Shown here in pieces: positions 11,101 to 19,824 of a DNA stretch of 64,000 nucleotides. The notes below the pieces were generated by a model that saw nothing but the letters and a program-made list of their open reading frames with translations, did no database searches and was not told the origin of the DNA. The first letter of the stretch is position 1. Every line of letters begins with the position of its first letter. The position numbers and the translations under genes were made by a program. The stretch is from Beijerinckiaceae bacterium (GTDB lineage Bacteria; Pseudomonadota; Alphaproteobacteria; Rhizobiales; Beijerinckiaceae), in assembly GCA_030684835.1 (NCBI GenBank), contig JAUXWZ010000015.1, forward strand, positions 1 to 64,000. The letters are read 5' to 3'.

Positions 11101-11574
11101 GCGGCCCATCAGGTCTTCCTGCTGCTCTTCCGTCAGCACTTCAAAGCGGGCGGCGACGTTGGCTTCAAACGGGAAGAGATGAAGAATCTTCTCGCAAAAG
11201 GCGTGGATGGTTTGAATTTTTAACCCGCCCGGCGTCTCCACAGCCCGCGCAAAAAGCCGCCGCGCCTGCGCAAGATCGCTTAAAGCCGCGCCCGTCTTCT
11301 CGATTTCAGCGCGCAGGTCTCCATCGCTCAGCGCGGTCCATTTCGCCAGAGTGTCGAACACGCGCAGCGCCATGTTTGCGGCCGCTGCCTTGGTGAACGT
11401 GAGGCAAAGTATTTTTGAAGGCGCAACGCCATCGAGCATCAGGCGGATGACCCGCTGCGCGAGCACATACGTTTTGCCCGAGCCTGCGTGCGCGGAAACC
11501 CACGCGGACGTCTGCGGATTGGCGGCGTTGGTTTGCGCCTGTAGCGCGTGAGCTGGAATGGTCCAGGCGCTCAT
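8113..11574 (-). CDS. addA: Double-strand break repair helicase-nuclease AddA
   Basis: AddA is the UvrD-type helicase and nuclease subunit of AddAB, the alphaproteobacterial counterpart of RecBCD. The 1153-residue protein has Walker A SAHAGSGKTYVLAQ near its N-terminus, motif II VDEAQDTSSEQW, DEKQSIFSFQGA, VMTVHASKGLEAP, MTRAEERLYI, and a C-terminal RecB-family nuclease with GQIDRLAVDEDRVTIADFKSG. Its ATG at 11574 overlaps the addB stop as ATGA, so translation is coupled. The gene lies in the divL-tsaE-murU-addB-addA-trxA block. Assignment is firm. Confidence 0.96.
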   Translation of the reverse strand: MSAWTIPAHALQAQTNAANPQTSAWVSAHAGSGKTYVLAQRVIRLMLDGVAPSKILCLTFTKAAAANMALRVFDTLAKWTALSDGDLRAEIEKTGAALSDLAQARRLFARAVETPGGLKIQTIHAFCEKILHLFPFEANVAARFEVLTEEQQEDLMGRAREDVLGEAMRGEDLVLFSALNIVASLTTADTFGKLLRQALGQRRAIAAAGRRQQGEIRKALAAALGSVDKRSAVDIRADMIGGGIAQSAWEGLAALIDTGSANDKKCAKQIRRAIAAPDATKLDAWLLVFLTSKGEPRKTIVTGKFKSDAVLLESLTNEQERLISSLESLRVAEAVDRSEALTILAERIVTRYERLKQARGLLDFDNLIERTLALLSRGDAAQWVLFKLDAGVDHVLVDEAQDTSSEQWSILQHLTEEFFSGAGASKATRTFFAVGDEKQSIFSFQGANVDLFSEKRRAFQTKIGKAGERFEFVNLKLSFRSAKGLLGKVDGVFDALGHHVGVVSHGDPWLPHDALKETLPGLVEVWAPIEPTGKENPDTWQLPLDRQDASAPPQMLAERIADTIDGWLKPHSTQAVHDKKGDKRRVNAGDILILVRKRGPFFEAVIRALKEKGVPVAGADRLQLTSHLAVLDLIAAGEVALLARDDLTLACVLKSPFLNLTDDDLLELAPQRKGSLWRALRQSQKPEHQRAVARIVEWRRRAGDTPFQFYARILGAEGGRAALLARLGPEATDAADEFLRQALDSETVEAPSLVNFLHAMKNSEKSIKRDMEAAGQAVRVMTVHASKGLEAPIVFLPDTCSPPSGGHDPNIVALKDAHGEEIIAWRKGKNSDPQLLTAQLEQSRIAEEHEHRRLLYVAMTRAEERLYICGFKGRNALKDGCWHAMVSNALMGGLEQAPAPWNADEMVLRGGEAATLDAPAAPSIAAPASALPGWLLTPAPREKPPEPPISPSSALSAADQITEAGLDHAGADPLTQNGEGLRIGSLTHTLLQYLPDITSEARRSAALRFLAARAGDYDEAKRMALADRALAVIADPSLSALFGPGSRAEVNICARIKAFGAEIPMIGQIDRLAVDEDRVTIADFKSGVPRGADETPAGYIAQLALYRAAATQLWPGKSVRTVLVWTAGPRAVELAPDALDDALRSVARRFTSD

Positions 11575-14500
11575 TCGCCCTCTCCGCCAGAGGACCATTC
11601 GCGAAAGCGCGACAGGTGGTCGTAGGTCGTGCTCTTGCTCTCAAATTGCGGATAGGGCCGGGGAACATACGGAAATTGCGGATCGCGAAATTGCGCCAGG
11701 AGCAGCCGCAGGCCCTCCATGTGTTCGACGCCAAGATGCGCCACCGTCTTGCCAGTTTTTTTGTCGATGATGTCCTTGTCTTCCACGCCTTCGGCTCCGC
11801 CGAGCTTCACGTAAAGCGCGTCGCTAACCTTCGCGTTGCTCTCAACGCCGCCGAACGCGCCCAGTCGGATCATTTCGGCTTCGAGCGTCAACTGGGGCGC
11901 GAAGCCCACCTCCACCATTTTCTTGGACGGCGGCGTTCCTGTCTTGTAGTCGATGACGACATAAGAGCCGTCCGTCAGCTTTTCGATGCGATCGGCCGTG
12001 GCGCTCAGCGTGAATGCGCTCCCGTCCTCAAGCGTGATGTCGAGCGCGGCCCGCTCCTCGATGAGCACTCGGGCAATCTCCGGGCGGCGCTTGGCGTCCC
12101 AGCCGAGCCAGGCGTCGCAAATTGCTTCGATGCGGGGCCATTTGAACGCTTCGAATTCCGGGTCGTTTCGCAGATCGTCGAAAACATCCGCCGCGATGGC
12201 AAGCAGGTCGCTTCTGGCGTTCGCGCCGCCCCCGTTGGGGTTCTCGTTTTGAAAGCGCGCAAGCGCATCGTGCATGCGTGTGCCAAAGCCCTGCGCTGTT
12301 TCGTCCTCATCCAGTCCGTCAAGCGGCTTGAGACGCAAGATGCGCTCGGCGTAGATGGCGTAGGGATCGCGCCGCAGGGTTTCTATCCGCGTCACAGCAA
12401 GCTGTTTGGGACGAAGATCAACAAGCGGCCTTGGTTCGGGGCGCGAAACGGGCTTGAGGTCGCTCAACGCGTCCAGCGCCTGCGCCAGAGCAAGATAACG
12501 CGCTCCTGCTGTTTTGCACGCGCTTAAAGGTTCGCCCGCCACCGCGCCAAGCCTTTGTAGGAATCGCGATGGCGTTGTGGGCGCGCCAGCGCGTTTCTTG
12601 GCGCGCGTGAGAAAGACCTGTTTCGCGCCGAACGCTTGCACGAAGTCGTGCGCCGTCTGTCCGATGCGGCGCTCGGGCGCGCTCAACCCCAGCTCTGCGC
12701 GCATGGGACGGCTGAGAAATGAATCTGTCTTCGCCGCGGGCGGCCATACCGCTTCATCGAGTCCGGCAAGAACCACGACGTCGCTCGACATCAGGCGCGC
12801 CTCGAGCAGGCCAAGGCTTTTGATGCGTGGATGATGCGCGCGCTGGCGGCGCACGGTTGTTTCCCGCGCGGCGGTCTGGAAGAAGACTGCATAATCCTCC
12901 GCGCCAAGCCCGCCTTCGAAGTCTCCGGCGCGCGCCAGCTCTTCGAATAGCAGCGACAAGATGGGCAGATCTTCGATGGCGTTCGATTCTTCACCCGGCG
13001 CTTGCGCCAGAAGTGCACGCACACTTGCGCCATGCGCCTCAACCCATGTGCGCACTTGTGCGCCAGGCGCTGATTCTGCGATGCTGCGCAGAGGCTGAAG
13101 CGCGCTTTGCAGCCGCGCCAGCAAATCGCCCGCGCCCTCCCAATCGGACTCGGTGAGGCCCCTGATCGTTGGGTGCGCACGCCAGTCTTCGCGCACACGC
13201 TCACGGGTTTCGTGCGCCAGCTTCACGGGGTCGTGCAGATCGGGTTGCGATCCACGCAGCAGCCCAATCTCTGCGTCGCTTACGCGCCGCCCGATAACGG
13301 CAGCGGGAAAACCCAGGCGCACAAGGGGATGTCGCAAAAGCGCGAGGATGGGCGCGGACGCGCACGACGGTTGCGCGCAATCAAGCGCGAGGCGCGCCAG
13401 CACGCCGAGCGACGCGTTGGCGAGAGGATCGCCGCCGGAATCGTCAAGTTCAATGTTCCAGCGTTGCAACTCGCCCCGCACGCGCCGCGCAAGGTTGCGG
13501 TCCGGCGTGATGAGGGCTGCGGTCGCATGGGGTTGCTCGATCGCTTCGCGAAGCGCAATTGCGATCGCCAGCGCTTCCTCGCGCTCGTCCGCCGCCTCGA
13601 TGATCGCCACGCCACGCAACGCATCCTTGATCGCAGCGTCGTTCTTACCGTGCCGCCATGCGCTCCAGCGGTCGGTTGTTTCGGCCGGGCGCATGGCCTC
13701 GCACACAAGCGCCATACGGGGCGACATGCGCAGCGCGATATCGTGCGCTGCGCCGCCCAGTTCGCGCACGTCTTCCCGGTTCAATCCAACCAGGGGCAGC
13801 AGACGGCGGAACGCGCCTTGCGGATGGCCGGATGCGGGGTCGCTGCGCTCGCCTGCAATAGCCGACCAAGAATCGTCATCGAGCGTCTTGTCGAGACCCG
13901 GCAAAACGATTGCGCCGCGCGGCGATCTCGCAATCGCCGCCATGAGATGCGCTGTGGCGACGTTGGCGCCGGTTGAGCCCGCAACTATCTCGACGCCAGG
14001 AGAGGCGCCCGCCTCGATTTGTGCAACACGCCGGCTAATTAGCGCCATCTGCCGCGCGGCCTTGTCCGTAAGGCCAAGGCCCTCAAGATAATTGGGCCAT
14101 TCCTTCGTGGCGATCTTGAGAAATTCGAGCGTGATGCCCCAATATTTCGCGAGACCTTCGGGTGCAAGGGCATTCAGGCGCGACCAGTCCACGTCCTCAA
14201 TGATCATCTCGTCGATCAGCGCGCTCAGGTCGCCGGCCAAATGAAACGCATGCGCTGGCGCAACGGCGACGAGCATGGGTTCATCTTCACGCGCGGTGAT
14301 CTTGCCGTCGGGCCCCACTGACTGGATTGCATTGCGCACCAGCTTGCTCCACGCGTGGACGAGCTGGGTGAGAGTCAGCCTGCGCTGCATGTCAGGCACG
14401 GCGCCCGGCAGGTCGTCACCAAGCAGACGCGCGAGTTCGCTGTCGGGGGTCGATGCGTCAAACAGAAGATCGTTTTCCACGCCTTCCATTACGCCAAGCG

Positions 14501-14738
14501 GCACAATGCGCGGCAGGATGACCGCATCGCTATTCGCGATCTGCGCAAGTTCGAGGGCCAGCGCGCGCGCCGCGCGCCGCGTCGGCACATAAATAGTCGC
14601 TTGAGCGAGGGACGTCGGGTCACGCGCGTCGGGAAAGCCCTCGACGACGCGCCCATCCATCAAGGCGCGCGCGAAGGTTGGCAGGAAGGGCGCGCCCGGC
14701 GCGACTGAGCAGACGTTGGGCGCGCGGCGATCCGCCAT
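11571..14738 (-). CDS. addB: Double-strand break repair protein AddB
   Basis: AddB is the second AddAB subunit; with AddA it resects broken ends and loads RecA. The roughly 1055-residue protein matches the alphaproteobacterial AddB type: N-terminal NVCSVAPGAPFLPTFARAL, a degenerate helicase core, and a C-terminal PD-(D/E)XK nuclease with SATADRIEKL and VVIDYKTGTPPSKK. The start at 14738 (MADRRAPN) begins two bases after the end of the murU-like gene; an upstream extension to 14810 overlaps that gene and is not conserved. It is coupled to addA by a 4-bp overlap. Confidence 0.94.
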   Translation of the reverse strand: MADRRAPNVCSVAPGAPFLPTFARALMDGRVVEGFPDARDPTSLAQATIYVPTRRAARALALELAQIANSDAVILPRIVPLGVMEGVENDLLFDASTPDSELARLLGDDLPGAVPDMQRRLTLTQLVHAWSKLVRNAIQSVGPDGKITAREDEPMLVAVAPAHAFHLAGDLSALIDEMIIEDVDWSRLNALAPEGLAKYWGITLEFLKIATKEWPNYLEGLGLTDKAARQMALISRRVAQIEAGASPGVEIVAGSTGANVATAHLMAAIARSPRGAIVLPGLDKTLDDDSWSAIAGERSDPASGHPQGAFRRLLPLVGLNREDVRELGGAAHDIALRMSPRMALVCEAMRPAETTDRWSAWRHGKNDAAIKDALRGVAIIEAADEREEALAIAIALREAIEQPHATAALITPDRNLARRVRGELQRWNIELDDSGGDPLANASLGVLARLALDCAQPSCASAPILALLRHPLVRLGFPAAVIGRRVSDAEIGLLRGSQPDLHDPVKLAHETRERVREDWRAHPTIRGLTESDWEGAGDLLARLQSALQPLRSIAESAPGAQVRTWVEAHGASVRALLAQAPGEESNAIEDLPILSLLFEELARAGDFEGGLGAEDYAVFFQTAARETTVRRQRAHHPRIKSLGLLEARLMSSDVVVLAGLDEAVWPPAAKTDSFLSRPMRAELGLSAPERRIGQTAHDFVQAFGAKQVFLTRAKKRAGAPTTPSRFLQRLGAVAGEPLSACKTAGARYLALAQALDALSDLKPVSRPEPRPLVDLRPKQLAVTRIETLRRDPYAIYAERILRLKPLDGLDEDETAQGFGTRMHDALARFQNENPNGGGANARSDLLAIAADVFDDLRNDPEFEAFKWPRIEAICDAWLGWDAKRRPEIARVLIEERAALDITLEDGSAFTLSATADRIEKLTDGSYVVIDYKTGTPPSKKMVEVGFAPQLTLEAEMIRLGAFGGVESNAKVSDALYVKLGGAEGVEDKDIIDKKTGKTVAHLGVEHMEGLRLLLAQFRDPQFPYVPRPYPQFESKSTTYDHLSRFREWSSGGEGE

Positions 14739-14740
14739 CT

Positions 14741-15484
14741 CTAAAGGACCGAGCGAACGAACGTCCGCTCCGCCTCTTCGATAGCCTCCGGGGCGCCCAC
14801 ATGCAGCCATTGGCCCTCAAGCCGCAGTCCGTGCAGCTTGCCGCGTCGCGCCGCGTCGAAAAAGAACGGCGCGAGCGAAAAAGCATCGCGTGATTCATTG
14901 GCGAAAAGATCGGCCTTGATGATGCCAAAACCGGAATAGACGAAAGGCGCGACTGTGCGCTCTTCGCGCTTCACGAGGCGACCGTCGCTAAGCATCTGGA
15001 AGTCGCCCGGCCAGTCCACGCCCACGCTTGTGGCGGTGGTCGCCACGAGCAGCAGGATGTCCATCTTCTCAGGGTCCCACGCGGCGATCATGCGGCGCAG
15101 ATTTGAGCGCGGCCCCTCCAGCCAGATCGCGTCGGTGTTGCAGATGATGAAGGCGTCGCGGCCAAGATGGTCCATCGCTTTCATGATGCCGCCGCCCTGA
15201 TCGAGCAGCTTTTCGCGCTCGTCTGAAATGACGATCTTCGGCGCGGTGCGTGCTTGCAGATGATTGACGATGAGGTCAGGCAGCCAGTGAACATTCACGA
15301 CGGCGGTCTCGACGCCCGCTTCGGCGAGACGATCGAGCGTGTGGTCGATCAATGCGCGGCCTGCGACCTTAACAAGCGGCTTTGGCAGCGTGTGCGTTAT
15401 CGGCCGCATGCGGGTGCCAAGACCCGCCGCGAAGACCATGGCTGCGAAAGGCGTGCGCGCCCCCGCTGGGACAGAAAACGTCAT
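14741..15484 (-). CDS. murU: Sugar-1-phosphate nucleotidyltransferase, MurU-like
   Basis: The 247-residue protein has the nucleotidyltransferase glycine-rich loop FAAGLGTRMRPITHTLPKPL and the NTDAIW metal-binding segment. Its neighbour encodes an AmgK-type kinase. AmgK and MurU together turn recovered N-acetylmuramate into UDP-MurNAc, a route that bypasses MurA. The pairing makes MurU (N-acetylmuramate-1-phosphate uridylyltransferase) the best call; a mannose-1-phosphate guanylyltransferase-like enzyme is the alternative. It lies between tsaE-amgK and addB on the same strand. Confidence 0.85.
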   Translation of the reverse strand: MTFSVPAGARTPFAAMVFAAGLGTRMRPITHTLPKPLVKVAGRALIDHTLDRLAEAGVETAVVNVHWLPDLIVNHLQARTAPKIVISDEREKLLDQGGGIMKAMDHLGRDAFIICNTDAIWLEGPRSNLRRMIAAWDPEKMDILLLVATTATSVGVDWPGDFQMLSDGRLVKREERTVAPFVYSGFGIIKADLFANESRDAFSLAPFFFDAARRGKLHGLRLEGQWLHVGAPEAIEEAERTFVRSVL

Positions 15485-15511
15485 GCGCTTGTTATCCGGG
15501 GAAACGACTCG

Positions 15512-17065
15512 TCACGCCGCGATGAGTCGCGGCAGATGAGTTTTATACCAGCCCTTGATCGCCGCAAGCGCCGGGTGTTCGAGGTTTTTCGTTAGATAGC
15601 GCTCAACCCGCGGTATGTGCGCCAGATAGGCGGGCTTGCCGTCGCGCCGGTCAAGACGCGTGAAGATGCCAAGAATCTTGGTTGCGCGCTGCGCGCCCAG
15701 AATGGCGTAGGCCGCGGCGAAATCGGACATCCCGAAGTCGGCGTCCGCCTTGCTTCGCGTTACGGCGTAGTGGGACAGGAGACGCAGCTCCAGTTCATCC
15801 GACACGCTCACACGCGCATCCTGCAGCAACGACGCAACATCGTAGGCGGGATGGCCAAGCACACAATCCTGAAAGTCGAGCACGCCAACGCGCGCAAGAC
15901 CTTGGCGCTCGGGAAGCCAGATCAAATTGGGCGAGTGATAATCGCGCAGAACCCATGTGCTGCGCGCGTTCGCGAGATCGCTCAACGTGCTGCGCCACAG
16001 CGACAGGAAGATCGCCTTCGCCGCCGAAGATAACCTCGCGCCGCCAATGTGCGGCGCATACCACTCCGCCAGCAACTCAACTTCGATCAGTAGCGCGTCC
16101 AGATCATAGGCCGGTATGGAATACGACCGGCCATGAACGCTGGGAATGGTGCGCGGCGTGTCGGTCGCATGGAGAAAGGCCAGGATGGTTGTGGCTTCGC
16201 GATAGCGTTCGGGGTCTGGCGCTCCTTTATCATCGAGCACGCCTTCAGTTCCCAGATCCTCGATAATCGCGAGGCCTGCGTCCGTGTCATGCGCGAAGAT
16301 GCGCGGGGCTGTAATGCCTTTCGCCGAGATCGCCTCCGCCATGGCGATAAAGGGTTCGATGGTTTCCGCCAGACGCGCAATCGCGCTGTAGGGCTTGCCA
16401 AACCGCACCGGCGGCCCGTCCGGGCGCGGTGGTGAAATCATCAGGATCGCGCGTTCGCCGTTCGGCTTGCGTAAGCGCTCATAGGCGCGCACGGAAGCAT
16501 CGCCCAGCATGAAGGTGCGCTCGGCGTCCGCCCAGCCGGAGCTTTGCAGCAAGTGCGAGAGGGCGCGCGCGCGATCGAGACGCTCGGCGAAGTCGCCGTG
16601 CCCGGTCAGCGTGACTTCACGCCAGCTCTCCCCGCGCGTCGCATCCAGCGCCAGCGCAACATCCAGCCGGTCACTGGAAAGGGCGTCGCCCATCCGATCC
16701 GCCCATTCCACAAGCACCAGCGCGCCGTCCGCAGCTTCGTCCCAGCCAAGTTCGCCAAGCTCTTCTGGCGACTTCACGCGATAGAGGTCGGCGTGAACGA
16801 TGGGAAAGTGCGCGCCCTCGTAAATCTGCATCAGCGTGAAGGTGGGGCTCGGCGCCTCAAGCGCTGGGTCGTTGCACAGGCGCCGGATCAGCGCGCGCGC
16901 CAGAGCTGTCTTGCCGGCGCCAAGATCGCCCGTCAGCGTGACCAGATCTTCCGCTTTGACGAGCCCGGCAATCTCGACGGCCAGGGATTCCAGTTCGCGT
17001 TCGTTCTCGATCTCCATTCGCCAGGTCGCGATCGGATATCCTGAATCGGACGCGTCACCGGACAT
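15512..17065 (-). CDS. TsaE (t6A ATPase) fused to AmgK-type sugar kinase
   Basis: Two domains are fused in 517 residues. Residues about 17-160 are TsaE, with the P-loop TGDLGAGKTALARAL and SPTFTLMQIYEG, the ATPase of the TsaBCDE complex that makes threonylcarbamoyladenosine on tRNA. Residues about 175-517 are an aminoglycoside phosphotransferase-like kinase with LRDYHSPNLIWL (catalytic Asp and Asn) and VLDFQDCVLGHPAYD (metal site), matching AmgK, which phosphorylates N-acetylmuramate/N-acetylglucosamine at C1. The fusion is recurrent in Rhizobiales. Its start overlaps the divL end by 11 bp. Confidence 0.9.
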   Translation of the reverse strand: MSGDASDSGYPIATWRMEIENERELESLAVEIAGLVKAEDLVTLTGDLGAGKTALARALIRRLCNDPALEAPSPTFTLMQIYEGAHFPIVHADLYRVKSPEELGELGWDEAADGALVLVEWADRMGDALSSDRLDVALALDATRGESWREVTLTGHGDFAERLDRARALSHLLQSSGWADAERTFMLGDASVRAYERLRKPNGERAILMISPPRPDGPPVRFGKPYSAIARLAETIEPFIAMAEAISAKGITAPRIFAHDTDAGLAIIEDLGTEGVLDDKGAPDPERYREATTILAFLHATDTPRTIPSVHGRSYSIPAYDLDALLIEVELLAEWYAPHIGGARLSSAAKAIFLSLWRSTLSDLANARSTWVLRDYHSPNLIWLPERQGLARVGVLDFQDCVLGHPAYDVASLLQDARVSVSDELELRLLSHYAVTRSKADADFGMSDFAAAYAILGAQRATKILGIFTRLDRRDGKPAYLAHIPRVERYLTKNLEHPALAAIKGWYKTHLPRLIAA

Positions 17066-19571
17066 TTTTGGCAGCCTCCAGCTCGGGCTTTAGAGCCCCC
17101 TGCGCCGCACCGTTCGGGAAGATGCACGTCACGACCGTGCCCTCGCCGGGCGCAGACTCGATGTGGACCTGGCCGCCGTGCAATTCAACCAGCGAGCGCA
17201 CGATGGACAGGCCAAGCCCGACGCCGCGATGGCGCGTGCCGACCGTGTGCGAGCTGAAGCGTTCGAACACACGGTCGAGCACCTCGCGCGGAATGCCCCG
17301 GCCCTGATCGGTCACCTTGAAAACCACGTCGTCGCCGCGCCGGATGGCCGCGAGCGTCACGGTCTGGCCCGGTGAGGAGAAGCCAATGGCGTTTGAGAGA
17401 AGATTGAACAGGATCTGCCGCACGCGCTTTGCGTCCGCGCGGAATTGGCCGACACCATCGAGCGCGAGGATGTTCAACGTGATGTTGAGTTCCTTCAGCC
17501 GATCCTGCACGCCCTCTGCAGCGGCCTGCATCGTTTCAATCGCGTCAACGTCGACCAGATTCAGTTCAAGCGCGTCGGCGTCGATGGTCGCAAGGTCGAG
17601 GATGTCGTTGATGATGGCGAGCAGCGCGTCGGACGAGTTGAGGATGTGGTCCGCATATTCGCGCTGCTTGTCATTGAGATTGCCCACAGCCTTGTCGCCG
17701 AGCAGATGGATGTAGCCGATGATGTTGGTGAGCGGCGAACGCAGCTCGTAGGATACGTGGTGAACGAAGTCTTCGCGCAGCTTCTGCGCTGTCAGAAGCG
17801 CCTCGTTGCGTTCGGTGAGCGCGCGTTCGAAATCCGCGGCGGCGGTCACATCGGAGAACGTCACGAGCGTCGAGCCGTCCGGCAAAGGCATTGCGGCGCT
17901 ATCAAGAACGCGTTGGTCAGCCCGGCGCACGCGCCGCGCAAAACCTGTGCGGGCCTCGTGCAGACCGGCGATGACGCTGCGCAGGTCGTCCCACAATTCG
18001 TCGCCCGCGCATTGCGGATCGCAGGCGCCAGCGATGTCGTCCACGTGCGGCGCACGGGTGCGGATGGTCTCGGCCTCATGCAGCTGGCGTTTGACGTCGT
18101 CGTGGTCGAGCGACCACATCTGGGAGAAGGCGACATTGGCCAGCTTCAGGCGTCCGTCCGCGCCAAACACGGCGACGCCTTCGCGCAGCGTATCGAGTGT
18201 TTCACCCTGTACGGTAACGAGCGCGCGATATTGCGTCTGCAGGCGGTAACTGTCGGTCACATCGTCGAACAGATAGGTCACGCCGCCCTGATTGTTGGGC
18301 GTGATGACGACGCGCAATGTGCGCCTGTCCGGCAAATACCAGATGTGCTCGCTGGTCTCGGTGGAATGATAGGCGTCCATCAGGCCAGCTTTCCACACGC
18401 GGAAGTCTGCCTGTTCGGGCAGGCGGCGCTCCGCCCGCAGTTTATCGAGAATTTCCGTATCGCCGGGGTTGGATTCGAGCCAGGCGGCGTCAAGCGACCA
18501 GAACTGGCGATAGGCCGTGTTGTGAAACACCAGACGCTTGGTGCGATCGAATATAGCCACCCCCGTGGACAATTGATCCAGCGTGCGTGCGTGCGCCTCC
18601 ATCTGGCGGCTTAGATCCGCGCGTGCGCCTTCAAGTTCCGTCTGGTCGATCGCCATTCCGATGGCGCCGCTGGACGAGGGCGCCTCTGTGATTTCCAGTC
18701 GATGCCGTTGACCGGCCACGATGGCGCCTGCGTTTCCGCGCCAGACGGCGCCGCGACCGCGCGCTTCGGCTGCTGCGTCGCGTGTGGGTTTTTCCAGAAG
18801 CTCGATGCCTCGGGCGACGGCGTCGCGCGGGTCCGTTGCCTCAACGGCGCGGGCGTAGGCGCCGTTCACCCAGGCGAGGGCGCCGTTGGCGTTGCGCATC
18901 CATACGGGGCTTGGCAAAGCGTCGAGCAGCGCGCGCAGCCCGTCTGCTTCGAGCATTGCGCGCGTATGCCGCTCGCGCAATTGCGTGAGTTCAAGCCGAT
19001 CGCCCGAAACATCGCGGATGCGCAGCACAGCGCGCCCGCCCACTGCACGGCCCTGCGCTTCCAGATGGCGCCCGCCCAGCGTCACCAGCGGCATGCGAAA
19101 TCCTTCGCCCCGCGCGCGCAGCGTTTCAATGCAGCTATCAAGATCCTTTGCGAAGGACGGCGGCAACCACGTTCCGAACGCAAGCACGCGCTGCGGCGCG
19201 GGCTGCTCCATCGCCAGAGACAGATCGCCGGCGATGTCGGGCTCACCGCCCGCATGTCGCCACGAGACAAGGATTTGCGACTCGGCCGCGAGGAAAGAAT
19301 TAGAACGATCAAGGTCAGCGCGCGCTTGAGTCAGGTCGTTGACGAGCTGGCGTTCGCGAGCAGACCATTTGCGCCGGCTGGCGAGGTGAACGAGCGCGCC
19401 AGCGCAAGTGATGGCGGCGAGCGCGGCGAACAGCGTTGCGCCGGCGGCTCCATGAGACGCCATCGCGCGATCCAGATTCGCCCAGGAGAGTGGATTGGCC
19501 ATCGCAGCATCTGGCGCGAGCCAAAGGGCTGACGAGAGAAGGAGGGCGCGCCGTCGAAAGGCGTGAGTCAT
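17055..19571 (-). CDS. divL: DivL-like PAS pseudo-histidine kinase (Tyr at the phosphorylation site)
   Basis: This 838-residue membrane protein has an N-terminal signal/TM region, a second TM near residues 45-60, several PAS-like domains, a dimerization/phosphoacceptor domain and a HATPase domain (NLLSNAIGFSSPG, DQGRGIPREVLDRVF, HRGVGLGLSIVRSL). The H-box reads HHVSYELRSPLTNIIGY: the expected His is Tyr, the hallmark of Caulobacter DivL. DivL acts at the cell pole as a sensor for DivK and a modulator of CckA-CtrA signalling. The start at 19571 (MTHAFRRRALLL) is preferred to 19619. It heads a minus-strand block with tsaE-amgK, overlapping by 11 bp. Confidence 0.85.
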   Translation of the reverse strand: MTHAFRRRALLLSSALWLAPDAAMANPLSWANLDRAMASHGAAGATLFAALAAITCAGALVHLASRRKWSARERQLVNDLTQARADLDRSNSFLAAESQILVSWRHAGGEPDIAGDLSLAMEQPAPQRVLAFGTWLPPSFAKDLDSCIETLRARGEGFRMPLVTLGGRHLEAQGRAVGGRAVLRIRDVSGDRLELTQLRERHTRAMLEADGLRALLDALPSPVWMRNANGALAWVNGAYARAVEATDPRDAVARGIELLEKPTRDAAAEARGRGAVWRGNAGAIVAGQRHRLEITEAPSSSGAIGMAIDQTELEGARADLSRQMEAHARTLDQLSTGVAIFDRTKRLVFHNTAYRQFWSLDAAWLESNPGDTEILDKLRAERRLPEQADFRVWKAGLMDAYHSTETSEHIWYLPDRRTLRVVITPNNQGGVTYLFDDVTDSYRLQTQYRALVTVQGETLDTLREGVAVFGADGRLKLANVAFSQMWSLDHDDVKRQLHEAETIRTRAPHVDDIAGACDPQCAGDELWDDLRSVIAGLHEARTGFARRVRRADQRVLDSAAMPLPDGSTLVTFSDVTAAADFERALTERNEALLTAQKLREDFVHHVSYELRSPLTNIIGYIHLLGDKAVGNLNDKQREYADHILNSSDALLAIINDILDLATIDADALELNLVDVDAIETMQAAAEGVQDRLKELNITLNILALDGVGQFRADAKRVRQILFNLLSNAIGFSSPGQTVTLAAIRRGDDVVFKVTDQGRGIPREVLDRVFERFSSHTVGTRHRGVGLGLSIVRSLVELHGGQVHIESAPGEGTVVTCIFPNGAAQGALKPELEAAKNVR

Positions 19572-19729
19572 CGAGTGCGTTCCGGACGGAACGCTGCCAA
19601 AGCGACGCCGCAAATCCATGCTTCGGGTCCTGTCTCAGTCCGGGTGTCCGACGCGGAGCCTTGGGCCTCGCCCCCGCCGAATCACTTCAATGTAACTTCA
19701 CCAGCGACGATTGAGAATTCCGTTAACCA

Positions 19730-19768
19730 TAAGAAAAACGCCTCCGCGCTGGTTGGCGCGAAGGCGTT
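19730..19768 (-). terminator. Rho-independent terminator of ahcY
   Basis: A strong hairpin at 19737-19768 has arms AACGCCT-CGCGC and GCGCG-AGGCGTT and is followed on the minus strand by a T-rich tract (TTTTTCTTA). It lies 56 bp past the ahcY stop. Confidence 0.85.
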
Positions 19769-19824
19769 CTCGTCTTGTCCCAATCACGCGCGGCGGGCGT
19801 CGCGCGTAAGCTGCTGATATTGAC

